From JAUILA01 sp964563925 (lineage in GTDB: Bacteria > Bacteroidota > Bacteroidia > Cytophagales > Cyclobacteriaceae): 5,313 nt of DNA. Position 1 is the first letter of the stretch, and the number at the start of each line of letters is the position of its first letter. The position numbers were made by a program, and so were the translations under genes. This document shows, in pieces, positions 1 to 5,313 of the stretch. Below the pieces are notes generated by a model. The model saw nothing but the letters and a program-made list of their open reading frames with translations, had not been told where the DNA came from and did not search any database. Where the stretch lies: contig CAZLZD010000120.1 in assembly GCA_964563925.1 (NCBI GenBank), forward strand, positions 1 to 5,313, written 5' to 3'.

Positions 1-25
1 AGCGTGGCCGTTGCGTCACCCATCA

Positions 26-57
26 ATTGATAACTGTGTATATTGTACATAGTTTTG
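26..57 (+). promoter_or_regulatory. Bacteroidota-type sigma promoter for the gnd cluster
   Basis: TAGTTTTG at 50-57 matches the Bacteroidota -7 consensus TAnnTTTG at every defined position. ATTG at 26-29 matches three of four bases of the -33 consensus TTTG, and the gap between them is 20 nt, within the usual range. Transcription would then start near 62-66, leaving a leader of only about 22-26 nt before the gnd start at 88. A 5-bp inverted repeat, ATTGT at 42-46 and ACAAT at 62-66, flanks the -7 box and could be an operator, though arms this short can occur by chance. The consensus is established for Bacteroides; its use here is inferred. Confidence 0.62.
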
Positions 58-87
58 TGAAACAATCTAGAACTAACGCCAGAATAT

Positions 88-1482
88 ATGGATCAGTTAT
101 ACGATTTCGGACTTGTAGGTCTGGGAGTAATGGGAAGAAACTTTATCCTTAACGTCGCCGATAATGATTTTTCGGCATATGGTCTGGATACCGATATGGA
201 GAAAGTGGATGCCCTGAAAAAAGAAGGACAGGGTAAGCGGGTCGATGGAACGTCCGATAAAGTTCAGTTTATCAAAAAGCTGTCGTCTCCCCGAAAAATC
301 ATGCTTTTGGTTCCGGCTGGAAAAGTGGTTGATCATGTCATTGAAGATTTATTGCCCCTCCTTGACAAGGGGGACCTGATCATCGATGGAGGGAATTCTT
401 TTTTTACGGACACAGACCGAAGGGCGGAATACCTGAGTACAAAGGGCATACATTTTTTCGGAACGGGTGTTTCGGGAGGAGCAAAAGGGGCACGGTTCGG
501 ACCAAGCATCATGCCCGGCGGGGATAAGCAGGCCTATGAGATCATCAGGCCCGTATTTGAGGCGGTTGCTGCCAAGGTTAACGGGGAACCCTGTGTGGAT
601 TATATGGGAAGTAAATCGGCCGGGAATTATGTAAAGATGGTGCACAATGGAATAGAATACGGGATGATGCAATTAATCTCGGAAGTCTATCACATCCTGA
701 AATACGGGTTGGCCTATTCCAATGATCAGCTTAAAGATACTTTCGCCGAATGGAACAGGGGGAGGCTCAATTCATTCCTGGTCGAAATAACTTCTGAAAT
801 TTTCGGAAAGAAAGATGAGCTGACGGATGATGATCTTGTGGATGTGATCCTGGATAAGGCAAAGCAAAAAGGGACGGGTAAGTGGACTTCTCAAAATGCC
901 ATGGACCTCGGGATCCCTGTTCCCACCATTGATGCGGCCGTCAGCATGAGGGAAATTTCGGCGCTCAAAGAGGAAAGGGTCCGGGCTCAGGATATGTATC
1001 CCTCACCTGGAGTCCCAACTGACGTACCATCAAAGGAAAGCGTGGAAAGCGCGCTATTGTTTGCGTTCATTATTACCTATGCACAGGGGATGACCCAGCT
1101 TGTGGCGGCATCCCGTGAATATGAGTACGGATGCAACCTTGAGGTCATTGCCAAAATCTGGCGTGGTGGCTGCATCATCAGGTCCTCGCTGCTGGAAGAC
1201 ATGCGAAGAGCGTTTGAAAAGAATAATGAACTTCAAAGCCTGCTTCTGGACGAAGAATTCTCACAGGAAATCAACGCGCATATTACCGCTTCCAGGGAGG
1301 TCGTGGGTTTTGCCACTGCGGCTGGTTTCCCGGCGGCCGGATTAGCTTCCGCTCTGAACTATTTTGATTCGTTCAGAAACGGTAGATTACCTTTAAATCT
1401 TATTCAGGCCCAACGCGATCACTTTGGTTCGCATACCTATGAACGGATCGACCGGGAAGGGATTTTCCATACCGAGTGGTGA
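88..1482 (+). CDS. gnd: 6-phosphogluconate dehydrogenase, decarboxylating (probably NAD-preferring)
   Basis: Cytoplasmic enzyme that oxidatively decarboxylates 6-phosphogluconate to ribulose 5-phosphate and CO2. At 464 aa it is close to the usual 468-482 aa of the long bacterial form. The N-terminal Rossmann domain has the glycine loop GLGVMG at residues 11-16. The substrate loop SGGAKGARFGPSIMPGG spans 129-145, and KMVHNGIEYG at 183-192 supplies the expected catalytic Lys183 and Glu190. KGTGKW at 261-266 and the C-terminal QRDHFGSHTYER at 442-453, with Arg443 and His449, are also family hallmarks, so the enzyme looks intact. Two oddities stand out. At the end of the second Rossmann strand (34-36) it has Asp-Thr-Asp where NADP enzymes have Asn-Arg-Ser/Thr, which suggests NAD use. 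The usual SGGEEGAR is SGGAKGAR. The ATG at 88 lies three residues before conserved sequence begins and has no Shine-Dalgarno. It is first of three co-directional genes, 76 nt before the next. The family call is near certain; the coenzyme is inferred. Confidence 0.97.
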   Translation: MDQLYDFGLVGLGVMGRNFILNVADNDFSAYGLDTDMEKVDALKKEGQGKRVDGTSDKVQFIKKLSSPRKIMLLVPAGKVVDHVIEDLLPLLDKGDLIIDGGNSFFTDTDRRAEYLSTKGIHFFGTGVSGGAKGARFGPSIMPGGDKQAYEIIRPVFEAVAAKVNGEPCVDYMGSKSAGNYVKMVHNGIEYGMMQLISEVYHILKYGLAYSNDQLKDTFAEWNRGRLNSFLVEITSEIFGKKDELTDDDLVDVILDKAKQKGTGKWTSQNAMDLGIPVPTIDAAVSMREISALKEERVRAQDMYPSPGVPTDVPSKESVESALLFAFIITYAQGMTQLVAASREYEYGCNLEVIAKIWRGGCIIRSSLLEDMRRAFEKNNELQSLLLDEEFSQEINAHITASREVVGFATAAGFPAAGLASALNYFDSFRNGRLPLNLIQAQRDHFGSHTYERIDREGIFHTEW

Positions 1483-1503
1483 AATTGAGAACTCAAATAG
1501 CGT

Positions 1504-1533
1504 GTTCAGGTAACGTTCAGGCCCCAGTTCATG
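1504..1533 (+). promoter_or_regulatory. Phased GTTCA direct repeats, possible operator
   Basis: In the 76-nt gap between gnd and the next gene, GTTCAGG occurs at 1504-1510 and 1515-1521, and GTTCATG follows at 1527-1533. The steps of 11 and 12 nt place all three on roughly one face of the helix, as in binding sites for regulators that bind direct repeats. A small palindrome, TTGAG-AA-CTCAA, precedes them at 1485-1496. No good TAnnTTTG box follows before the start at 1559, so an internal promoter is not shown. The repeats are seen directly; a regulatory role is a guess. Confidence 0.3.
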
Positions 1534-1558
1534 ACCTTATTTTAAATCAACATTAGCA

Positions 1559-2581
1559 ATGCAAAAGAAAATCAAAATTGCCATAGTGAACTCTTCAACT
1601 TTCGGTAAACATTATCCGGATCTCCTTGAGCGGCTACAGCGCCTTGGAGAAATCAAGCGGTTCCAGTTTTCCCCGGAAGTGGAAGGGGAGGAGTTGACCC
1701 GTCAGCTGGAAGGGTATTCGTTTATTGTGGCGAGCGTCACCCCTCATTTTCCAAGGGTTCTTTTTGAAAAGAATAAAGATCTTTTGCTGCTGGCCAGGCA
1801 TGGAATTGGAGTGAACAATGTCGACCTTAGTGCCGCCACAGAGCATGGAGTACTCGTAACAAGGGTACCGGCCGCCCCGGAAAGGGATGCCGTGGCAGAG
1901 CTTAACCTGGCGTTGATCATGGCATGCATCCGTGACATTGTTCCGGGAGCCAACGCAAGCAGGCGACTGGACTGGGAGGCCCGAAGCGGATTTGTTGGCT
2001 GGGAACTCTCCCATCTGACCGTGGGGGTGATCGGTTATGGAAATATCGGAAGCCGGGTTGGTGAAATCATTAAAGAAGGTTTCCGCACGGAAGTGTTGGC
2101 CTGCGACCCGAATATCGCAGATGCGGTGCTGGCCAAAACCGGGGTTGAACCCGTCGAACTGCATGAATTACTTCGCCGCGCAGATGTTATCTCAATCAAC
2201 GCATCTCACAATCCCGCTAATTTCCAGATGATCGGGGAAAAGGAAATCGGCCTTATGAGGGACGGAGTAATTATTGTCAATACGGCACGCGGTGAACTTA
2301 CGGATGAAAATGCACTTGCAGAAGGAGTGCGTTCCGGTAAGATTGCCCGACTGGGGGTGGATGTATTGCAACGTGAGCCCATCCTTGATAATCATCCCTT
2401 TCTGGGGCTGGACAATGTGATTGTTCTGCCTCATCTGGGTGGATATACAGACCGTTCCCTGCATCGTATGGATGAGAAGAATGTGGAGGATATCGAATAT
2501 GTATTACAAGGAAGAATTCCGGATGAAATAGCCAATCCGGATGTACTCATTAAAGGAACAAGAGCTGAGCTTAACCGATGA
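1559..2581 (+). CDS. D-isomer-specific 2-hydroxyacid dehydrogenase, possibly a 2-ketogluconate reductase
   Basis: Soluble NAD(P)-dependent dehydrogenase interconverting a 2-hydroxy acid and its 2-keto acid. At 340 aa it has the substrate and Rossmann domains but no C-terminal ACT domain as in long SerA. The substrate loop ARHGIGVNNVD is at 79-89. The nucleotide motif GYGNIG is at 159-164, followed by Asp183 at the end of the second strand, which favours NAD(H). The catalytic triad is complete: Arg244 in NTARGEL, Glu273 in DVLQREP and His292 in PHLGG. The ATG at 1559 follows an A/T-rich stretch, and residues 5-10 form the expected first strand. The stop overlaps the kinase start in ATGA, so the two are probably translationally coupled. 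Sequence alone cannot separate phosphoglycerate dehydrogenase, glyoxylate/hydroxypyruvate reductase and 2-ketogluconate reductase. Placement between gnd and a gluconate-type kinase favours a keto-sugar acid, by inference only. The family is certain; the substrate is not. Confidence 0.93.
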   Translation: MQKKIKIAIVNSSTFGKHYPDLLERLQRLGEIKRFQFSPEVEGEELTRQLEGYSFIVASVTPHFPRVLFEKNKDLLLLARHGIGVNNVDLSAATEHGVLVTRVPAAPERDAVAELNLALIMACIRDIVPGANASRRLDWEARSGFVGWELSHLTVGVIGYGNIGSRVGEIIKEGFRTEVLACDPNIADAVLAKTGVEPVELHELLRRADVISINASHNPANFQMIGEKEIGLMRDGVIIVNTARGELTDENALAEGVRSGKIARLGVDVLQREPILDNHPFLGLDNVIVLPHLGGYTDRSLHRMDEKNVEDIEYVLQGRIPDEIANPDVLIKGTRAELNR

Positions 2582-4077
2582 GCCTGGGATTAATAGTAGA
2601 TGTAGGAACCACGAATGTAAAAGTGGGGATTGTCGATCAGGGCGGCAATATTATTTCCCTCAGGTCCAGACCGAACCCACCCAGCCGTCCGGAACGCGGG
2701 GCATATGAACATGACCCCGGGCTACTGCTTCAAAATATTGAGGACCTTTCTTCATCCATCACGCGTCCCTATAAGGATTCCATAGCCTTTGTGGCCTTAT
2801 CCGGTTATCAGTTCGGATTCCTGCCCCTGGATGTGCAAGGGAATCCGCTTACGGGAATGATGACCTTGCTGGATGACCGTCCGAAGTCGGTCATGGAAAG
2901 GTTAAAAGGAGAATTCCCGTTTGAAGAAATGTATCGGCGGACAGGCTGTCCGCCACTTTTCACCTATATATTTTCAAGGCTGCATTGGTTGAAGGAGTCA
3001 AAACCTGACATCTTCGGGCGGTCACACCGGTTTGCTGACCTGAAAAGTTTTTTAATGCTCCACTTGACGGGGCAGTTTGTTACCGAACCAAGCATAGCCT
3101 CCGCGACACAGCTGCTGGATATACATAAAAGCGATTGGGATGATGAAATTCTTCAATGGGCCAATGTGGAAAGATCACAGCTTCCCGGGATAGTAGCAGG
3201 AAATAAGATAGCCGGTGAACTGACTTCACAAGCCGCCCGATCGCTAGGATTGAAATCAGGTACACCAGTATTGCCTGGCCTTTATGACGGAGGGGCGATG
3301 ATCCTGGGTATGGGTGGATATGGGCATGACATAGCCGTTTGTAATCTTGGTACCACTGCCATGCTGCGGGGATGTGCCACAAAGCCACTGCTGGATGATC
3401 CCAAAAAGATGCGCCTGCAGACCTATGCCCTGATGCCGGGATATTGGGTGACAGGAGGCGCACTTAACAATGCCGGGATTACGCTGCGCTGGTATCACGA
3501 TAATTTTGAGGAGAGGGAAAGCTATGAGTCACTCATCGAACAGGCACAGAAGATCAGCCCGGGAAGCGAAGGACTCATGTGCCTGCCGTTTTTAACCGGT
3601 GAACGTGACCCACGGATCGGGGATCACTCATCGGGAGTATTTTTTGGAATCAGGGAATTCCATTCCCGCCCTCATTTTACCCGATCGATTCTCGAAGGTG
3701 TTACCTATGCGCTGAATATGGTAAAAGAGGCGGCTTCAGAAAACGGTTTTACACCACGTTTATTGAGAATAGGCGGTTCAGGTGCAAAATCTGATTTGTG
3801 GGCAGGCATATTATCAAATGTTTTAAATATCCAGGTTCAGCAGATGTATACCACGGAGGCGGCGCTTATTGGTGAAGGTATGCTGGGATTTTGTGCGTTG
3901 GGTACGTATGCATCGCTTGATCAGGCCACTGAGAGCATGGTGAAAGCCGGCAAACAATTCGATCCGGAAAATGAACCGGTTGAATACTACAAAAAGGATT
4001 ATCAGCTATTCAAGGATCTTTTAAAAGATCTTCAGAGAATTTATCAGCTCCAGAACAGACGGATTCAGAATACCTGA
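2578..4077 (+). CDS. FGGY-family carbohydrate kinase, probable gluconokinase
   Basis: Cytoplasmic ATP-dependent sugar kinase of 499 aa, the normal length for FGGY kinases. Lobe I begins with the phosphate-binding motif DVGTTN at 8-13. Lobe II contains GLYDGGAMILGMG at 234-246, whose Asp237 is the expected catalytic base. It also has NLGTTA at 256-261 and LPFLTGERDP at 336-345, followed by GVFFGI at 353-358, a pattern typical of gluconokinase and xylulokinase relatives. The ATP-site signature IGGSGAKSDLW is at 398-408. The lobe I segment LLDDRP at 97-102 stands where many relatives have WxDxR, so the sugar pocket may differ. The start codon sits in an ATGA overlap with the upstream dehydrogenase. 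Next to gnd, gluconate is the best substrate guess because the product would be the Gnd substrate. Xylulose or another aldonate remains possible. Family membership is certain; substrate is moderate. Confidence 0.93.
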   Translation: MSLGLIVDVGTTNVKVGIVDQGGNIISLRSRPNPPSRPERGAYEHDPGLLLQNIEDLSSSITRPYKDSIAFVALSGYQFGFLPLDVQGNPLTGMMTLLDDRPKSVMERLKGEFPFEEMYRRTGCPPLFTYIFSRLHWLKESKPDIFGRSHRFADLKSFLMLHLTGQFVTEPSIASATQLLDIHKSDWDDEILQWANVERSQLPGIVAGNKIAGELTSQAARSLGLKSGTPVLPGLYDGGAMILGMGGYGHDIAVCNLGTTAMLRGCATKPLLDDPKKMRLQTYALMPGYWVTGGALNNAGITLRWYHDNFEERESYESLIEQAQKISPGSEGLMCLPFLTGERDPRIGDHSSGVFFGIREFHSRPHFTRSILEGVTYALNMVKEAASENGFTPRLLRIGGSGAKSDLWAGILSNVLNIQVQQMYTTEAALIGEGMLGFCALGTYASLDQATESMVKAGKQFDPENEPVEYYKKDYQLFKDLLKDLQRIYQLQNRRIQNT

Positions 4078-4079
4078 AT
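4063..4079 (+). other. Perfect inverted repeat over the kinase stop codon
   Basis: ATTCAG at 4063-4068 and CTGAAT at 4074-4079 are exact reverse complements separated by 5 nt, giving a 6-bp hairpin that includes the TGA stop at 4075-4077. No T-run follows, so it is not a classical intrinsic terminator. It might protect the mRNA 3' end or be coincidence. Confidence 0.25.
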
Positions 4080-4100
4080 TACTACCTGGCATATAATGTG

Positions 4101-4122
4101 GAAGGAGTGCTTCTTAGTTTTT
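4101..4122 (+). terminator. Weak candidate terminator at the end of the three-gene cluster
   Basis: GAAG at 4101-4104 pairs with CTTC at 4110-4113 around a 5-nt loop, and five T residues follow at 4118-4122. The stem is only 4 bp plus one possible G-U pair, and a 4-nt gap separates it from the T-run, so this is a poor match to an intrinsic terminator. Its position in the 36-nt gap between convergent genes is what makes it worth listing. Confidence 0.2.
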
Positions 4123-4779
4123 CAATATGACTTGTTTGATTGAAAATATATGCAAAAATAGGGCAACCGGTAACAGGACCGATGGCAACAGGATATACGG
4201 AAACCGGACAAACTGCAGGCGGTCAATAGCTGGATTGACCCCGAAATAATAACCGGATACAAAGGCATACACCGTTAGTGCAAGTATACAAAGCGATATA
4301 ACATTCCAGGCCAACAGTCCGCCTCTCCCTATTTTTTTCCGGTACACCAGCATGCTCACAGGAATGGCAGAAAGACCTACTGCAATATCAAAATTCAACC
4401 CTTCAAAAGTGACCTTCTCCGGGAATACCCCGTGCAGAAAAGTGGCATAGATCAGGAGCTCAACCAGGATTCGGAACGACTGAAGGGCAACCGGCAGGTA
4501 CAACGGGGTGGATCGGAGTGAATCCCGCATGAACCGACGGTTTACCAGTAAAATAAATGCAATGATACATGGGATCACTATCAGCAGGGGGATCCTGGGA
4601 GGCAGGCCAAAATTATCCAGAACCCCTGAACCTGCCAGCAGGTAAATATAGATTAACCATACGATCAGTATGCCTGACAGATATCCGGCGACCTTCTTTG
4701 TCTTATACCCTGCAAACAGGAAGTAAAGCATACACACGGTACCCAGTGAGAGTAAAAAGTATCCGCTGGTTAGCATCAT
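4114..4779 (-). CDS. Conserved polytopic membrane protein of unknown function
   Basis: I cannot assign a function. The 221-aa product is mostly hydrophobic, with about seven predicted membrane helices near residues 4-24, 30-50, 62-79, 95-116, 130-146, 154-175 and 194-214. There is no cleavable signal peptide or soluble domain. Charged and aromatic residues within otherwise hydrophobic segments look conserved-like: SFRILVELL at 101-109, KVTFEGLNFD at 122-131, and VRFPYILLP near 191-199. The phrase resembles a small family of hypothetical integral membrane proteins I associate with Bacteroidota, from memory and not from a search. Two adjacent ATG codons (4777-4779 and 4774-4776) could start it; the outer is used here. 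It converges on the kinase with 36 nt between stops and diverges from the lipoprotein gene, so it is probably its own transcription unit and need not share the sugar-acid role. Confidence 0.85.
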   Translation of the reverse strand: MMLTSGYFLLSLGTVCMLYFLFAGYKTKKVAGYLSGILIVWLIYIYLLAGSGVLDNFGLPPRIPLLIVIPCIIAFILLVNRRFMRDSLRSTPLYLPVALQSFRILVELLIYATFLHGVFPEKVTFEGLNFDIAVGLSAIPVSMLVYRKKIGRGGLLAWNVISLCILALTVYAFVSGYYFGVNPAIDRLQFVRFPYILLPSVLLPVALFLHIFSIKQVILKN

Positions 4780-5052
4780 GGTTGGTAAGGTATTTTAACT
4801 GTGAATATTTGAAGTGAAGCGGTGTTTAAAGATAGGTTCTTTTTGAATAAGTGATTCATTTCCTGAACCATTCCGTCCGATGAATACCATTTAAAATATT
4901 CCAGGATAACTCCCCGGGATTATATCAACCAGCGGTTTCCAGGTCATTGCAAGCGCCAAAACAGGCAGATGGCACATTTACCCGGTGAATTTGGAATAAT
5001 TGACCCCTCTGAATGAACAAGTGTTGTGGTACATTTCATCATCTGAAAATGG
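4780..5052. other. Non-coding spacer between divergent genes
   Basis: This 273-nt stretch should hold promoters for both flanking genes. On the plus strand, AATATTTG at 4804-4811 matches five of six -7 positions, with GTTG at 4781-4784 placed 19 nt upstream as a -33 candidate. That would give the lipoprotein gene a leader of more than 200 nt. TACATTTC at 5030-5037 is another five-of-six match but lacks a spaced -33 box. The only open frame noted is a 28-codon minus-strand one, which I do not support. No tRNA or recognised riboswitch was seen. Confidence 0.5.
4827..4834 (-). promoter_or_regulatory. Possible -7 box for the membrane protein gene
   Basis: Read on the minus strand, TATCTTTA matches five of the six defined bases of TAnnTTTG and lies about 48 nt upstream of the ATG. 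No TTTG-like -33 element sits at the expected distance near 4855, so the support is partial. Confidence 0.25.
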
Positions 5053-5057
5053 ATGAT
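5038..5057 (+). other. Hairpin at the lipoprotein gene start
   Basis: ATCATC at 5038-5043 pairs exactly with GATGAT at 5052-5057. Two further G-U pairs can close an AAAA loop at 5046-5049. The stem contains the upstream in-frame ATG at 5053 and ends 16 nt before the second ATG at 5074, so it could hide the first start or influence initiation. Seen in sequence; effect inferred. Confidence 0.35.
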
Positions 5058-5313
5058 AAAACAATCAAAACCTATGAACACTATTAACAATTATTTCCTT
5101 TCTATGCTATGCCTATGTTGCATAGGTATGATCGCCTGCAGCGATGATGATGGTCCGTCACCCTCGCTGACGGTGACCCCGACAACGCTTGATCTCGGTG
5201 AAGTATTCTCCGGTACAAGCTCTTCGGCTGATATTACCGTTACCGGTGCGAATCTTGCCGGGTCAATCAGCCTGTCAGTCACTGGCGCCGATTTGGAGTT
5301 GAGTCAATCCTCA
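5053..5313 (+). CDS. Surface-type lipoprotein with Ig-like repeat domain, 5' part only
   Basis: The frame stays open to the right edge, giving 87 residues of a longer protein. It begins with a lipoprotein signal peptide: Lys3 and Lys6 in the n-region, a hydrophobic core at about 14-27, and the lipobox MIAC ending at Cys29. Cys29 is the predicted acylation site. Ser-Asp-Asp-Asp at 30-33 closely resembles the lipoprotein export signal that sends Bacteroides lipoproteins to the cell surface. After a short linker, LTVTPTTLDLGEVFSGTSS at 39-57 and ITVTGANLAGSISLSVTG at 61-78 look like the start of a beta-sandwich of the ASH/DUF1573-like kind common in secreted Bacteroidota proteins. An in-frame ATG at 5074 is an alternative start with a better A-rich upstream context but no basic residue in its n-region. 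I chose 5053 for its lysines; the choice is uncertain. The function of the missing part cannot be told. No transporter or SusC/SusD partner is visible. Confidence 0.8.
   Translation, partial: MIKQSKPMNTINNYFLSMLCLCCIGMIACSDDDGPSPSLTVTPTTLDLGEVFSGTSSSADITVTGANLAGSISLSVTGADLELSQSS

Noticed and set aside
1..30. Possible tail of an upstream gene ending at the TGA at 28-30
   Set aside because: Only nine codons are visible and nothing in them identifies a protein, so a gene cannot be supported.
349..672. 107-codon minus-strand open frame inside gnd
   Set aside because: It lies opposite the strongly conserved Gnd substrate-binding and catalytic region and its translation resembles no family; it is a shadow of the real gene.
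1485..1496. TTGAG-AA-CTCAA palindrome just after gnd as a terminator
   Set aside because: The stem is at most 4-5 bp with a tiny loop and no T-run follows; read-through to the next gene seems more likely.
1634..2164. 176-codon minus-strand open frame inside the 2-hydroxyacid dehydrogenase
   Set aside because: The plus-strand frame contains the full Rossmann motif and catalytic residues, whereas the antisense product is unstructured in composition with no known motif.
1559..2581. Assignment of the dehydrogenase as SerA of serine biosynthesis
   Set aside because: It shares the fold and catalytic triad, but this is true of the whole superfamily; there is no ACT domain and no serC or serB neighbour, and coupling to a sugar kinase points elsewhere.
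4891..4977. 28-codon open frame on the minus strand in the spacer
   Set aside because: No recognisable motif, start context or neighbour support, and a stop codon lies directly before its ATG; an ORF this short is expected by chance.

Overview
The window most likely comes from a member of the Bacteroidota. Four things point there. A TAnnTTTG-type -7 box lies upstream of the first gene. None of the genes has a convincing Shine-Dalgarno sequence; A/T-rich stretches precede most starts instead. The last gene encodes a lipoprotein whose acylated Cys is followed by Ser-Asp-Asp-Asp, like the Bacteroides surface-export signal. The minus-strand membrane protein resembles a family I associate with this phylum. 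Base composition looks close to balanced by eye, which would fit a Cytophagales-like or Marinilabiliales-like organism better than a low-GC Flavobacterium, but genus cannot be read from this window.

Layout: bases 1-87 are a short upstream region with a good Bacteroidota-type promoter. Bases 88-4077 hold three genes in the same direction: a decarboxylating 6-phosphogluconate dehydrogenase (gnd), a D-isomer-specific 2-hydroxyacid dehydrogenase, and an FGGY-family sugar kinase. The second and third overlap by ATGA. Bases 4114-4779, on the minus strand and convergent with the kinase, encode an unrecognised protein with about seven membrane helices. Bases 4780-5052 are a non-coding spacer between divergent genes. 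Bases 5053 to the right edge are the start of a lipoprotein gene that runs off the window.

How the genes may work together: an FGGY gluconate-type kinase would make 6-phosphogluconate, and Gnd would oxidise and decarboxylate it to ribulose 5-phosphate. The 2-hydroxyacid dehydrogenase could feed the kinase by reducing a 2-keto-sugar acid such as 2-ketogluconate to gluconate. This is an inference from gene families and order; the sequence alone does not fix the substrates. No glucose-6-phosphate dehydrogenase, lactonase or transporter gene is visible, so the cluster looks like sugar-acid catabolism rather than the oxidative pentose phosphate pathway. Both dehydrogenases carry an Asp at the end of the second Rossmann strand. 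That favours NAD(H), and for Gnd it departs from the usual NADP-binding Asn-Arg pair.

No mobile element, CRISPR array, rRNA or tRNA was seen. The metabolic genes belong to familiar families. The least explained items are the coenzyme switch in Gnd, the three-gene arrangement, the uncharacterised membrane protein, and a helically phased GTTCA repeat in front of the second gene.
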